Positions 7,480-18,600 of a DNA stretch of 33,183 nucleotides are shown here, in pieces. The stretch comes from Actinospica durhamensis (GTDB lineage: Bacteria; Actinomycetota; Actinomycetes; Streptomycetales; Catenulisporaceae): contig NZ_JAGSOG010000077.1 of the NCBI RefSeq assembly GCF_018139695.1, positions 1-33,183 on the forward strand. Reading direction: 5' to 3'. The notes below the pieces were generated by a model. The model was given only the letters and a program-made list of their open reading frames with translations. It searched no databases and had not been told where the DNA came from. Position 1 is the first letter of the stretch; the number at the start of each line of letters is the position of its first letter. Made by a program: the position numbers and the translations under genes.

Positions 7480-8331
7480 TCAGTGCAGGTAGTAATTCAG
7501 GCTCTCGCTCAGGGCCTCGTGCTCCTCCAGCCGCGCCTGGGTCCGGGCGGGTTCGGCGTCCGCGATGGCCTGCACGATCAGGCCCGCCACCAGCATCGGG
7601 GCGGCGTGGGAGTCGAAGACGAGGCGGGAGCCGACCGGGGCGGGCAGGACGGCGTCGGCGTACTCGGTCCAGGGGGCGAGCACGCTGTCGGTAACCAGGG
7701 CGACCTTGAGTCCCATGGCCTTGGCCGCGTTCAGCACCGTGATCGCCTCGGCCGCGTACCGGGGCAGCATGAAGGCGAGCAGCCAGGTGGCCCCGGCCTG
7801 ACGGGACTGCAGAAGCAGGTCGGACGCGGCGGATCCGGCGTTGTCGATGAACCGGACGTCGGGGTGGATCCGCCTGGCGCCGTAGACGAAGTAGTAGGCC
7901 ACCGGGTCGGACATGCGCAGGCCGAGCACCGGCAGGCACGAACTGGCCGCGAGCTCACGGCCGAGCGCGGCGAAGCGCTCGGGATCGGCGGCCAGTTCGT
8001 GCAGGGTGGCGAGGTTGTTCTGCTCGGACGCGATCGCGGCCTGCAGTTCATTGCGACGCACCTGCTGCGGGGTCTCCGCGACGCCGCCGAGCACTATCGG
8101 GCGCAGGGCGTCGCGCAGGGCCGGATAGCCGGAGAAGCCGAGGGCGGCGGCGAAGCGGCTGACCGCGGGCTGGCTCACCCCGGCCCGCTCGGCCAGGTCG
8201 ACGCTGCTGAGGAACGCGGCCTCGGACAGGTTGTCGATGAGGTACTGCGCGATCCGGCGCTGCGCCGGAGACAGCCGCCGCCCGTCCAACAGGGCGAGCA
8301 GCTGCTCCGAGGCGGGCTTGAGCTGGTCCAT
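7480..8331 (-). CDS. MurR/RpiR family transcriptional regulator
   Basis: A 283-residue regulator with an N-terminal RpiR-type helix-turn-helix (about residues 1-80, including LSPAQRRIAQYLIDN and the recognition region AGVSQPAVSRFAAALGF) and a C-terminal SIS (sugar-isomerase-like) effector domain (about 110-260). The gene starts 26 bp after hutH on the same strand and so is almost certainly co-transcribed with it. Regulators of this family usually bind phosphorylated sugars or related metabolites, but the location suggests it controls the hut genes at the hutH/hutU divergent promoter; urocanate is a plausible effector. That role is inference from position. The ribosome site is weak, consistent with translation coupled to hutH. 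Confidence 0.9.
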   Translation of the reverse strand: MDQLKPASEQLLALLDGRRLSPAQRRIAQYLIDNLSEAAFLSSVDLAERAGVSQPAVSRFAAALGFSGYPALRDALRPIVLGGVAETPQQVRRNELQAAIASEQNNLATLHELAADPERFAALGRELAASSCLPVLGLRMSDPVAYYFVYGARRIHPDVRFIDNAGSAASDLLLQSRQAGATWLLAFMLPRYAAEAITVLNAAKAMGLKVALVTDSVLAPWTEYADAVLPAPVGSRLVFDSHAAPMLVAGLIVQAIADAEPARTQARLEEHEALSESLNYYLH

Positions 8332-8357
8332 GAGCCCGGCAGCCTACAGTTTCCCGG

Positions 8358-9905
8358 TCATCGCAGCGGACCGGTCACGGCCTCGACCGCGGCCAGCACC
8401 GAGCCGTCGAGCACGGCCTGCTCGGCGGCGCGCATCTCGATCGAGAGGTAGCGGTCCGGGCCGGGGCCGCCGACGCCGCCGGCCCGCAGCGCGGCGACGG
8501 CCGCGGCGGTGGCGGGCGCCGGCGCGAGCGGGGCGCGCAGGTCGAGCGCGCGGGCGGCGGTGAGCAGCTCGATCGCGAGCACCCGGGCCAGGTTCTGCAG
8601 CGACTGGCGCAGCTTGCGCGCGGCGGACCAGCCCATGGAGACGTGGTCCTCCTGCATCGCAGAGGACGGGATCGAGTCCACGCTGGCCGGCGCGGCCAGG
8701 CGCTTGTTCTCGGAGACCAGCGCGGCCTGGGTGTACTGGGCGATCATCAGGCCGCTGTCGACGCCGGGGTCGTCGGCGAGGAACGGGGGCAGGCCGTGCG
8801 AGCGGGCCACGTCCAGCATCCGGTCGGTGCGGCGCTCGGCGATGGAGGCGAGGTCGGCGGAGGCGATGGCCAGGAAGTCGAGCACGTAGGCCACCGGCGC
8901 GCCGTGGAAGTTGCCGTTGGACTCCACCCGGCCGTCGTCCAGCAGCACCACCGGGTTGTCCACGATGGCGGCGAGTTCGCGCTCGGCCACGGTGGCGGCG
9001 TGCGCGAGGGTGTCGCGGGCGGCGCCGGCCACCTGCGGGGCGCAGCGCAGCGAGTACGCGTCCTGCACCCGGGTGCAGGTGTTCTCGCCCCGGTGCGAGG
9101 CCATGACCTCGGAGTCGGCGAGCAGGGCGATGAGGTTCGCGGCGGACGCGGCCTGGCCCGGGTGCGGCCTTATCGCGTGCAGTTCGGGGCGGAAGACGCG
9201 GTCGGTGCCGAGCTGCGCCTCGACGCTCATCGCGGCGCTGACATCGGCGATCTTCAGCAGCCGCTCGAAGTCGCGGATCGCCATGATCAGCATGCCGAGC
9301 ATGCCGTCGGTCCCGTTGATCAGGGCCAGGCCCTCCTTGGGCGCGAGCTCGATCGGGGCGATGCCGTGCGCGGCCAGCACCGGTCCGGCCGGGACCTCGG
9401 TGCCGTCCGGGCCGATGACCTCGCCCTCGCCCATGAGCACCAGCGCGACGTGGGAGAGCGGCGCGAGGTCGCCGGAGCAGCCGAGCGAGCCGAACTCGCG
9501 CACGGCCGGGGTGATGCCGGCGTTGAGCAGCGCGGCCATGGTCTCGGCGACCACCGGGCGCACCCCGGTGTGGCCGCTGGCCAGGGTCTTGAGTCGCATC
9601 AGGATCAGGGCCCTGACGACCTCGGGCTCCACCAGCGGACCGAGGCCGGCCGCGTGCGAGCGGATCAGCGAGCGCTGGAGCGCGGCCCGCAGCTCGGGGT
9701 CGATGTGCCGGGTGGCCAGGGCGCCGAAGCCGGTGGAGATGCCGTAGGCGGGGGTGGGCGCGGCGGCGAGTTCGTCGACCAGGGCGCGGCCGCGGGCGAG
9801 CGCGTCCAGGGCGGCCGGGCCGATCTCGACCCGGGCGCCGTCGCGGGCCACGGCCAACACGTCGTCGAAGCCGAGCTCGTCCTTGCCGAGAGTCACAACC
9901 GTCAC
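8358..9905 (-). CDS. hutH: Histidine ammonia-lyase
   Basis: Converts L-histidine to urocanate and ammonia, the first step of histidine degradation. The 515-residue product has the MIO-forming site in GSLGCSGDLAPLSH with the Cys-Ser-Gly triad at about 143-145, the upstream YGISTGFGALA segment (substrate-binding Tyr), and the later NGTDGML, RPHPGQ, QDAYSLRCAPQV and SNGNFHG motifs of the HAL/PAL family. Most family members have Ala-Ser-Gly; Cys-Ser-Gly is, as I recall, the usual actinobacterial form. Start: GTG at 9905 gives the conserved VTVVTLGKDEL and has GGAGG 4 nt upstream. The same frame is open to 10022, but that would run into the divergent promoter and add 39 residues without family similarity. 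It heads a two-gene unit with the RpiR regulator. Confidence 0.97.
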   Translation of the reverse strand: MTVVTLGKDELGFDDVLAVARDGARVEIGPAALDALARGRALVDELAAAPTPAYGISTGFGALATRHIDPELRAALQRSLIRSHAAGLGPLVEPEVVRALILMRLKTLASGHTGVRPVVAETMAALLNAGITPAVREFGSLGCSGDLAPLSHVALVLMGEGEVIGPDGTEVPAGPVLAAHGIAPIELAPKEGLALINGTDGMLGMLIMAIRDFERLLKIADVSAAMSVEAQLGTDRVFRPELHAIRPHPGQAASAANLIALLADSEVMASHRGENTCTRVQDAYSLRCAPQVAGAARDTLAHAATVAERELAAIVDNPVVLLDDGRVESNGNFHGAPVAYVLDFLAIASADLASIAERRTDRMLDVARSHGLPPFLADDPGVDSGLMIAQYTQAALVSENKRLAAPASVDSIPSSAMQEDHVSMGWSAARKLRQSLQNLARVLAIELLTAARALDLRAPLAPAPATAAAVAALRAGGVGGPGPDRYLSIEMRAAEQAVLDGSVLAAVEAVTGPLR

Positions 9906-9956
9906 GGATCCTCCAGTGCCACGCCCGAGTCGGGAAACCAAAGTGAATAGGGTCAT

Positions 9957-9989
9957 GCGGTTGACCGCACCAGTGAATGATTGCATAAC
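9957..9989 (+). promoter_or_regulatory. Promoter of hutU with overlapping inverted repeat
   Basis: TTGACC (9961-9966) and CATAAC (9984-9989) with a 17-bp spacer fit a vegetative actinobacterial promoter firing toward hutU. The -35 box lies inside a 5-bp inverted repeat, GCGGT-TG-ACCGC (9957-9968), a possible operator. AGTGAAT occurs twice in this divergent region (in 9938-9950 and in 9970-9980). Confidence 0.55.
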
Positions 9990-10051
9990 ATGTCCGGTGG
10001 CTCCATCGACCCCTACCGCCACCGCCGTCCCTCCCAGAAGGTGAGCTCCGC

Positions 10052-11716
<1,665 letters not shown>

Positions 11717-11719
11717 TCT

Positions 11720-12931
11720 GTGGAGGATTTCCACGAGCTGTGGCGGAGTCTGCTGCCGCTGGGCTACTCCCGCTCCAGCGGCGGCTACCGCCGGTTCGCC
11801 TGGTCCAAGGCCGATCTGGCCTGCCGCGCCTGGTTCACCGCGCAGGCGGCCGATCGCGGCCTGACCGTGCGCACCGACCGCAACGGCAACCAGTGGGCCT
11901 GGTGGGGTGAGCAGCTGCCGGGCAAGGCGCTGGCGATCGGCTCGCACCTGGACTCGGTGCCGGACGGCGGCGCCTTCGACGGTCCGCTGGGCGTGATCAG
12001 CTCCTTCGCCGCGGTCGACGTGCTGCGCGAGCAGGGCTGGGCCCCGGCCCGGCCGATCGCGATCGCGAACTTCGCCGACGAGGAGGGCGCGCGCTTCGGC
12101 GTGGCCTGTGCCGGATCCCGGCTGCTGACCGGGCAGTTGGACCCGGAGCGGGCCAGGGCGCTGACCGACGCGGACGGGGTCAGGCTGGGCGACGCGATGG
12201 AGGCGGCGGGTCACGACCCGGACGCGCTGGGCCCGGACGACGCGCTGCTGGACCGGATCGGCCAGTACGTGGAACTGCACATCGAGCAGGGCCGCGGTCT
12301 GGTCGAGCTCGAGCGCGCGGTCGGGGTGGCCACCTCGATCTGGCCGCACGGCCGCTGGCGCTTCGACTTCGGCGGCGAGGCCAACCACGCCGGCACCACC
12401 CGGCTCGAGGACCGGCGCGACCCGATGCTGTCCTACGCCTTCACCGTGCTGGCCGCCCGGAAGAAGGCCGCGGCGCACGGCGCGCTGGCCACCTTCGGTC
12501 GGATCCACGTGGAACCGAACGGCACCAACGCGATCCCGTCCAAGGTCAGCGCGTGGCTGGACGGGCGGGCCCCGTCCGAGGCGGCGCTCGCGTCCCTGCT
12601 CGCGGAGCTGGAGCAGGCCGCCCGGGAACGGGCCGAGCGCGACGGCGCGTCCCTGTCTGTCGTGAACGAATCGCTGACCCCCATCGTCGAGTTCGACCAC
12701 GCCCTGCGCGACCGTCTGGCCAAGACGCTCGAGGACGCGCCGGTGCTGCCGACCGGGGCCGGACACGACGCCGGCATCCTCGCCGCCCGCATTCCGACCG
12801 CGATGTTGTTCGTGCGCAACCCCTCCGGGGTCTCGCACTCTCCCGCCGAGCAGGCGGAACTCGCGGACTGCGAGGTCGGCGTGCACGCGCTGGCCGCCGC
12901 GGTGCGCGAACTGGCCGGCGGTGGGCTGTGA
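11720..12931 (+). CDS. M20 family amidohydrolase (allantoate amidohydrolase-like) in hut operon
   Basis: A 403-residue zinc-dependent amidase of the M20 allantoate amidohydrolase/N-carbamoyl-amino-acid hydrolase group. Metal-site motifs are visible: GSHLDSVPDGG (His about 76), FDGPLG (Asp about 87), ANFADEEG (Glu pair about 121-122), ELHIEQG (His about 187) and VSHSPAEQ (His about 373). Family members hydrolyse C-N bonds of carbamoyl or ureido acids. Here the gene is sandwiched between hutU and hutF with tight spacing (GTG start, GAGGG about 7 nt upstream inside the end of hutU). No HutG-type N-formylglutamate deformylase or formimidoylglutamase is present, so this enzyme probably removes the formyl group from N-formylglutamate. 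True allantoate hydrolysis remains possible; no other purine-ring catabolism genes are visible. Confidence 0.92.
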   Translation: MEDFHELWRSLLPLGYSRSSGGYRRFAWSKADLACRAWFTAQAADRGLTVRTDRNGNQWAWWGEQLPGKALAIGSHLDSVPDGGAFDGPLGVISSFAAVDVLREQGWAPARPIAIANFADEEGARFGVACAGSRLLTGQLDPERARALTDADGVRLGDAMEAAGHDPDALGPDDALLDRIGQYVELHIEQGRGLVELERAVGVATSIWPHGRWRFDFGGEANHAGTTRLEDRRDPMLSYAFTVLAARKKAAAHGALATFGRIHVEPNGTNAIPSKVSAWLDGRAPSEAALASLLAELEQAARERAERDGASLSVVNESLTPIVEFDHALRDRLAKTLEDAPVLPTGAGHDAGILAARIPTAMLFVRNPSGVSHSPAEQAELADCEVGVHALAAAVRELAGGGL

Positions 12932-14277
12932 CGGACTATCTGGCCGCATACGCCCTGGTCGACGGCCTGGTGCGCAAGGACGTGCTGATCGAGGTGCGCC
13001 AGGACCGGATCGTGCGGGTCGTCCCGGACGCGGCCGCGGAGGCGGCGCGCGGACAGGCCGTGCGCCTGGCCGGATTCACCGTGCCGGGCATGGCGAACGC
13101 GCACTCGCACGCGTTCCACCGCGCGCTGCGCGGACGTACCCAGGCCGGCGAGGGCACCTTCTGGACCTGGCGCGAACAGATGTACGCGGCGGTCGCCGGG
13201 CTCGATCCGGATACGTATCGGGAGCTGGCCACGGGCGTCTTCGCGGAGATGGCCCTGGCCGGCATCACGAACGTCGGCGAGTTCCACTACCTGCACCACG
13301 CCCCGGGCGCCACGCCGTACGCCGACCCGAACGCGATGGGCCACGCGCTCATCGAGGCCGCACGGGCGGCCGGGATCCGGATCACCCTGCTGGACACCTG
13401 TTATCTGGCGGGCGGGATCCGTACGCCGGTGAACGAGACGCAGCAGCGCTTCTCCGACGGCGACGCGGAGAAGTGGGCCGCGCGGGTGGAGGACCTGCGC
13501 AACCACTACGCGGCCGCGAAGGACGTGGTCGTGGGCACCGCGATCCACTCGGTACGCGCGGTTCCGGTGGACCAGCTCGCCACGGTGGCACAGGCCGCCG
13601 AGCGGTGGGGGGCGCCGTTGCACGTGCACCTGTCCGAGCAGCGCGCGGAGAACGAGGCCTGCCTCGAGCACTACCACCGCACACCCGCGCAGCTGCTGCA
13701 GCAGTACGGCGCACTCGGTCCGCGCACCACCGCGGTGCACGCGACGCACCTGTCCCAGATGGACATCGAGATCCTGGGCGACTCGCGCACAGGCGTGTGT
13801 ATGTGCCCGACGACCGAGCGGGACCTGGCCGACGGCATCGGCTCGGCGCGCTGCATGTTCGAGGCCGGATCCCCGATCACGCTGGGCTCGGACAGCCACG
13901 CGGTGATCGACCTGTTCGAGGAGGCCCGCGCGGTCGAGCTGAACGAGCGGCTGGCCACCGAGCGGCGCGGGCACTGGCCCGCGGCCGACCTGCTGCGCGC
14001 GGCCACCTCGGCCGGGCACGCGAGCCTGGGCCGCCCGGACGTGGGCGCGCTGGCCGCGGGCCGCGGCGCCGACTTCGTCACGGTGGACCTGGACTCGATC
14101 CGGCTGACCGGCACAGAACCGGACCGCGCGGTGGAGTCGCTGGTCTACGCGGCGGCGGCACCGGACGTGCGGCATGTCGTGATCGCCGGACGCGTGGTCG
14201 TCTGGGATGGTGTCCATCAGTTGGTGGACGGAGTCTCGAGGCGGCTGGGCGCGGCCATCCACGCTCTCTACGCCTGA
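12928..14277 (+). CDS. hutF: Formimidoylglutamate deiminase
   Basis: Hydrolyses N-formimidoyl-L-glutamate to N-formyl-L-glutamate and ammonia, the deiminating branch of histidine catabolism. The 449-residue amidohydrolase-superfamily protein has the zinc site in ANAHSHAFHR (His about 59 and 61), HVHLSEQ (about 232) and GSDSHAVIDL (about 321), and the HutF-typical GEGTFWTWREQMY. The GTG at 12928 is chosen because it overlaps the preceding stop as GTGA (translational coupling) and gives a family-typical N-terminus; the frame is open far upstream only because it runs inside the previous gene. It lies 63 bp before hutI. Confidence 0.95.
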   Translation: MTDYLAAYALVDGLVRKDVLIEVRQDRIVRVVPDAAAEAARGQAVRLAGFTVPGMANAHSHAFHRALRGRTQAGEGTFWTWREQMYAAVAGLDPDTYRELATGVFAEMALAGITNVGEFHYLHHAPGATPYADPNAMGHALIEAARAAGIRITLLDTCYLAGGIRTPVNETQQRFSDGDAEKWAARVEDLRNHYAAAKDVVVGTAIHSVRAVPVDQLATVAQAAERWGAPLHVHLSEQRAENEACLEHYHRTPAQLLQQYGALGPRTTAVHATHLSQMDIEILGDSRTGVCMCPTTERDLADGIGSARCMFEAGSPITLGSDSHAVIDLFEEARAVELNERLATERRGHWPAADLLRAATSAGHASLGRPDVGALAAGRGADFVTVDLDSIRLTGTEPDRAVESLVYAAAAPDVRHVVIAGRVVVWDGVHQLVDGVSRRLGAAIHALYA

Positions 14278-14340
14278 GCTCAACGCTCGCGCCCGGACGT
14301 GCCCGCACGCTCCGGGCCCCGACGCACGAAGGACGCCCGC

Positions 14341-15525
14341 ATGCCCTCCACCCTGCTCGTCACCGGCATCGGCGAGCTGACCACGCACAGTCCACAGCCT
14401 GTGGACACGGCCGGGCTGCACGCCCCGGACGAGTCGGACCCGGCCGCCCTGATCGTGGCGGACGGCCGGATCGCCTGGACCGGGCGCGCCGCGGCGGCCC
14501 CGGCGGCGGACGAGCGGGTGGACGTCGAGGGCCGGGCCGTGATCCCCGGCTTCGTCGACAGCCACGCGCACCTGGTGTTCGCGGGCGACCGCGCGGGCGA
14601 GTTCGAGGCCCGGATGACCGGGAGCAGGTACTCGGCCGGCGGGATCAGGACCACGGTCGCGGCCACCCGCGCCGCCAGCGACGAGGCGCTGCGGGCGAAC
14701 GCGCGCCGGCTGCTGGCCGAGATGGCGCGTCAGGGTACGACAACGGTGGAGTGCAAGACCGGGTACGGCCTGACCGTCGAGGACGAGGTGCGGGCGCTGC
14801 GGATCGCCGCGCAGGAGTGCGACGTGGCGACCTTCCTCGGCGCGCACGTCATCCCGGCCGAGTACGCCGACCGTCGCCAGCAGTACGTGGACCTGGTGCG
14901 CGGACCGATGCTCGAGGCCTGCGCCGAGTACGCGAACTTCGTGGACGTGTTCTGCGAGCGCGGCGCCTTCGACGAGGTGGAGACGCGGCTGATCCTGGAC
15001 GCGGCCAAGGCCCGCGGCCTCGCCGTCCGGCTGCACGCGAACCAGCTCGGGCATGGACCGGGCGTGCAGCTGGCGGTGGAGTACGGCGCGGCCAGCGCGG
15101 ACCACTGCACCTACCTCGACGCCTCCGACATCGACGCCCTGGCCGCCTCCTCGACCGTGGCCACACTGCTGCCCGGAGTCGAGTTCTCCACCCGCTCGCC
15201 GTACCCGGACGCACGGGGCCTGCTCAACGCGGGGGCCCGGGTGGCGATCGCCACCGACTGCAACCCCGGGTCCTGCTATACGTCCTCGATGCCGTTCTGC
15301 CTCGCCCTCGCGGTCCGCGAGATGCACATGGCCCCGGCCGAGGCCCTGCGCGCGGCCACCCTCGGCGGGGCCCAGGCGCTCGGGCTCACCGACGTCGGCC
15401 ACCTCGAGGTGGGCGCGCGGGCCGACTTCGCGGTGCTCGACGCGCCGACCTATCTGCACCTGATGTACCGGCCGGGCGTGCCGCTCATCCACAGCGTGTG
15501 GAAGAACGGCGCGCGGATCGCCTGA
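14341..15525 (+). CDS. hutI: Imidazolonepropionase
   Basis: Hydrolyses 4-imidazolone-5-propionate to N-formimidoylglutamate, the third step of histidine degradation. The 394-residue metal-dependent amidohydrolase has [13 protein letters not shown] (metal His about 75 and 77), [10 protein letters not shown] (substrate loop), [10 protein letters not shown], the [10 protein letters not shown] region, [11 protein letters not shown] (about 230) and [14 protein letters not shown] (about 305-318), all family hallmarks. The ATG at 14341 has GAAGGA 7 nt upstream; an upstream in-frame start at 14299 would add 14 non-conserved residues. It is the last gene of the plus-strand hut unit and is followed by a strong hairpin. 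Confidence 0.97.
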   Translation: MPSTLLVTGIGELTTHSPQPVDTAGLHAPDESDPAALIVADGRIAWTGRAAAAPAADERVDVEGRAVIPGFVDSHAHLVFAGDRAGEFEARMTGSRYSAGGIRTTVAATRAASDEALRANARRLLAEMARQGTTTVECKTGYGLTVEDEVRALRIAAQECDVATFLGAHVIPAEYADRRQQYVDLVRGPMLEACAEYANFVDVFCERGAFDEVETRLILDAAKARGLAVRLHANQLGHGPGVQLAVEYGAASADHCTYLDASDIDALAASSTVATLLPGVEFSTRSPYPDARGLLNAGARVAIATDCNPGSCYTSSMPFCLALAVREMHMAPAEALRAATLGGAQALGLTDVGHLEVGARADFAVLDAPTYLHLMYRPGVPLIHSVWKNGARIA

Positions 15526-15590
15526 ACCGGTCTGACACGATCCGACCTGATCTGACCCGGCGACAGCGGGCCGGGCACGAAGGCGAAAAG

Positions 15591-15630
15591 GGGCAGGGCC
15601 CCGGCGGACGAATCCGCCGGGGCCCTGCCC
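15591..15630. terminator. Bidirectional terminator between hutI and the S53 protease
   Basis: A perfect 18-bp GC-rich stem (15591-15608 with 15613-15630) closes on a CGAA tetraloop, between two convergent genes. On the minus strand it is followed by CTTTT, so it is a good intrinsic terminator for the protease; on the plus strand it would stop hut transcripts. Confidence 0.85.
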
Positions 15631-15667
15631 TCGACTCGGTTCAGCTCGGTCTCACCGACACGAGGCC

Positions 15668-18600
15668 TCAGTTCGCACTGAAGAAGCCCGCCATGTCGAC
15701 GATGAGCTGGGTGGAGCCGGTGGTGCTGGCGTTGTAGAACTTCACGCCCGTGCTGCTCGGCACGATCGCCAGGTTCGGGATCGTCTGGCCGGTCAGGAAG
15801 TTGAGGTTCGACACGTTCGGCAGCGAGCCGTTGGACGCGTAGGCGCTCAGGAATCCGTTGCCGGCCGGGGAGACCACCGTCAGGTTGGCCACCAGGGCGC
15901 TGTAGGACGCCGGCAGCGGCAGGGTCAGGTAGCCCTGCTCGCCGATCGGGTTGCCCGAGGCCGCGAACTCGGCCAGGGACTCGCCCTGTCCACTGCGGGT
16001 GTCGAGCAGCCGCACCGGGCCGACGGCGTGGTACTTCGCGCCGCTGGTGCCCGGGGTGAAGTAGCCGGCGATGTCCGCGATGGCGTCGAGCGAGCCTGAG
16101 GAGGCGCCGTTGAAGAAGTCCACCTTGCCGTCGGGGCCGACCGGGACGATGACCATGTTCGCGGCGGTCTGACCCGCCGTGAAGTTCAGGTTCGACACGC
16201 TCGGGACCGACTCGGCGGTACCGGCCGAGGTCTCGTTCGGGTAGACGATCAGGTCGCTGTTGGTGGTGGAGTTGACCGCGGTGACGTTCATCGCGACCGC
16301 CGTGACGCCGCTCGGAATGCTCACCGAGCCCACCGTCGAACCGCCGACCTGGAGCGAGACCCCGCTGTCGGCGCCGATCTTGGCCAGCGGCACGCCGGTG
16401 CCGTGCCGGGTGTCCATCGCCCGGACCGGACCGACCGCGGTGTAGGTGGACACGCCGGTGGCGCTGGAGGAGGAGGTGAAGTAGCCCGCCTCGTCCGCCA
16501 GGAACTGCACGGTGCCGTTCGAGCCGTTCCAGAGCGAGACCTTGCCGCCGGTGCCGACCGGCACGACCACGAGGTTCGGCTTGGTCTGGCCGGAGAGCCA
16601 GTTCAGGTTCGAGGAGGTCGGCACGGACTGGCCGTACGGGTAGACCGTGGCCACGCCGTTCGCGGACGGGGAGACCGCGGTGACGTTGAGCACGACCGCC
16701 GTGACGCCGCTGGTCGGCACCCCTTGGACGCCGGTGATCTGCAGGTTCACGCTCGCGTGCGCCTTGACCGGGCCGGTGGTGCCGCCGATGCCCTTACGGG
16801 TGTCGAGCAGGCGCACCGGGCCGTTGGGCACGTAGTAGCTGGACGGCGAGGTCACCGAGCCGGCGCACACCGTGCTGATGACGCCGGTGGCGTCCGGGGT
16901 GCCCCAGCCGCTGGCCAGGTCGTAGCCGGCGGTGGCCGCGTAGCCGCCGTTGCTGCCGAACTCGGTCACGTCGTTGTTTCCGACGGTGACGTCGGTGAAG
17001 ATCCCGCTCGTGCCGGCCTTGCCCGCGGTGTACAGGTTCGAGTTCACGAAGCCCGCGCCGCCGTTGGACTTGCACTGGGTCGAGGAGTCGGCCAGGGCGA
17101 AGATGGCCGCCCAGACCGGAGCCGCGCCGCTGGTGCCGCCGATGATGTTGTAGTACTCACCGGTGGTGATGCCGGTGCCGGAGACGGTCTCCTCGATCAC
17201 GTAGCCGTCGTTCGGGTCGGCCAGCGCGGAGACGTCGGGGACGCCGCGGCAGCCGGTGGTCGAGGCCTTGGCGCAGTGGGTGGTGTACCCGGACGGGCTC
17301 AGCCCGCTCTCGTACGACTGGGCCGGCCAGTAGTTCGAGACGCCGCCGCCGCCGCTGCCACAGGTGGTCGGGTCGGTGGTGTCGAAGCACTCGTTCCACA
17401 CGGACTGCGTGAAGGTGCCGGTGCCGGTCATGTTGGTGCCGCCGGCGCCGAGCACGAAGGGCTGGCTGGCCGGGTCGTCGACGGACAGGCCGCTGTTGAC
17501 CGCGGCGGAGGTGGAGTCCCCGTAGCAGTCGGTCGAGCCCGAGTCGCCGGAGGCGGCCACGACGGTCTGGCCCTGCGCCGCCGCCTGCTCGAACAGGGCG
17601 TTCTCCTCGCCCTGGACCGCGGTGCTGTTGCCCTGGGTCAGCGGCTCGCACAGACCCCAGCTGGACGAGACCACGTTGGCCTTGTCCTGGTTGAAGATCG
17701 TCTCGAAGATGTTGAGCAGATCGGTCTCGCTGGCGTTGGCCGCGTCGGGTCCGGCGTAGTCGATGATGCTCGCGCCGGGGGCCAGGTTCGCGATGTTCTC
17801 GATGTCCAGCGCCGACTCGATGCCGACCTGGGTCACCTGGTTCGGCGGGGCGGTCGGGCCGCCGTCCACCTTCACCTCGGTGACCGAGTTGGAGTGGCCG
17901 TAGCAGGAGTCGATGGCGGCGACGCCGGCCGGGTCGTAGCTCTCGAGCTCGAACACGGCGACGGTGACGCCGGAGCCGTCGTCCCCGGCGGCGATCGCGG
18001 AGTTGACGCCGTAGGCGCTGGCGACCTCGTCCGCGGTGTAGTAGCCCGAACCCTCCTGCAGGTCGGTCCCGTACTCGGTGTTGTAGCTGTTCCAGTACGT
18101 GTTGATCGCGGAGCAGGTGCCGACCGAGGAGTTGCTCGTGGCCTTGGCCGTCACGGCCTTGCCGACGGGGGCGGCCGCCAGCTTGTGCGTGGTCGCGGTG
18201 TAGTGCGGCACGGCGTAGCTGATGTCGTCGAGGCCGACGATCCGCGAGACGTCACCGGAGATCGCGGCGGAGACGGTCGGGCTGGTGGTGTTGGCGTAGA
18301 ACTTGCGCCCGGCCGCCTGGTATCCGGCGATGGTCACGCCGAAGGCGTGCTCGGACTGCGCCACCGTTCCGCTCACCGGCAGGAACATGCCGTCGGAGGC
18401 GACCTGACCGACCGTCAGCCCCTCGGCGCGCAGCTGCTCGGTGACCGCGGTCACCTCGTCCGCGGAGGCGCCGAAGTCCTGGGCGATCTGGCCCGGCGTC
18501 AGGTACTGGTGGTAGTAGAGCGAGCTCTTGTCGGCAACGGCCGAGGCGTAGGCCTCGAGCTGCGCCTCGTGACCGGTCTTGAGCTGCACGTCGAGGCTCA

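Noticed and set aside
9906-10022. 39-residue N-terminal extension of HutH
   Set aside because: It would overlap the divergent promoter, lacks family similarity, and the GTG at 9905 has a good ribosome site.
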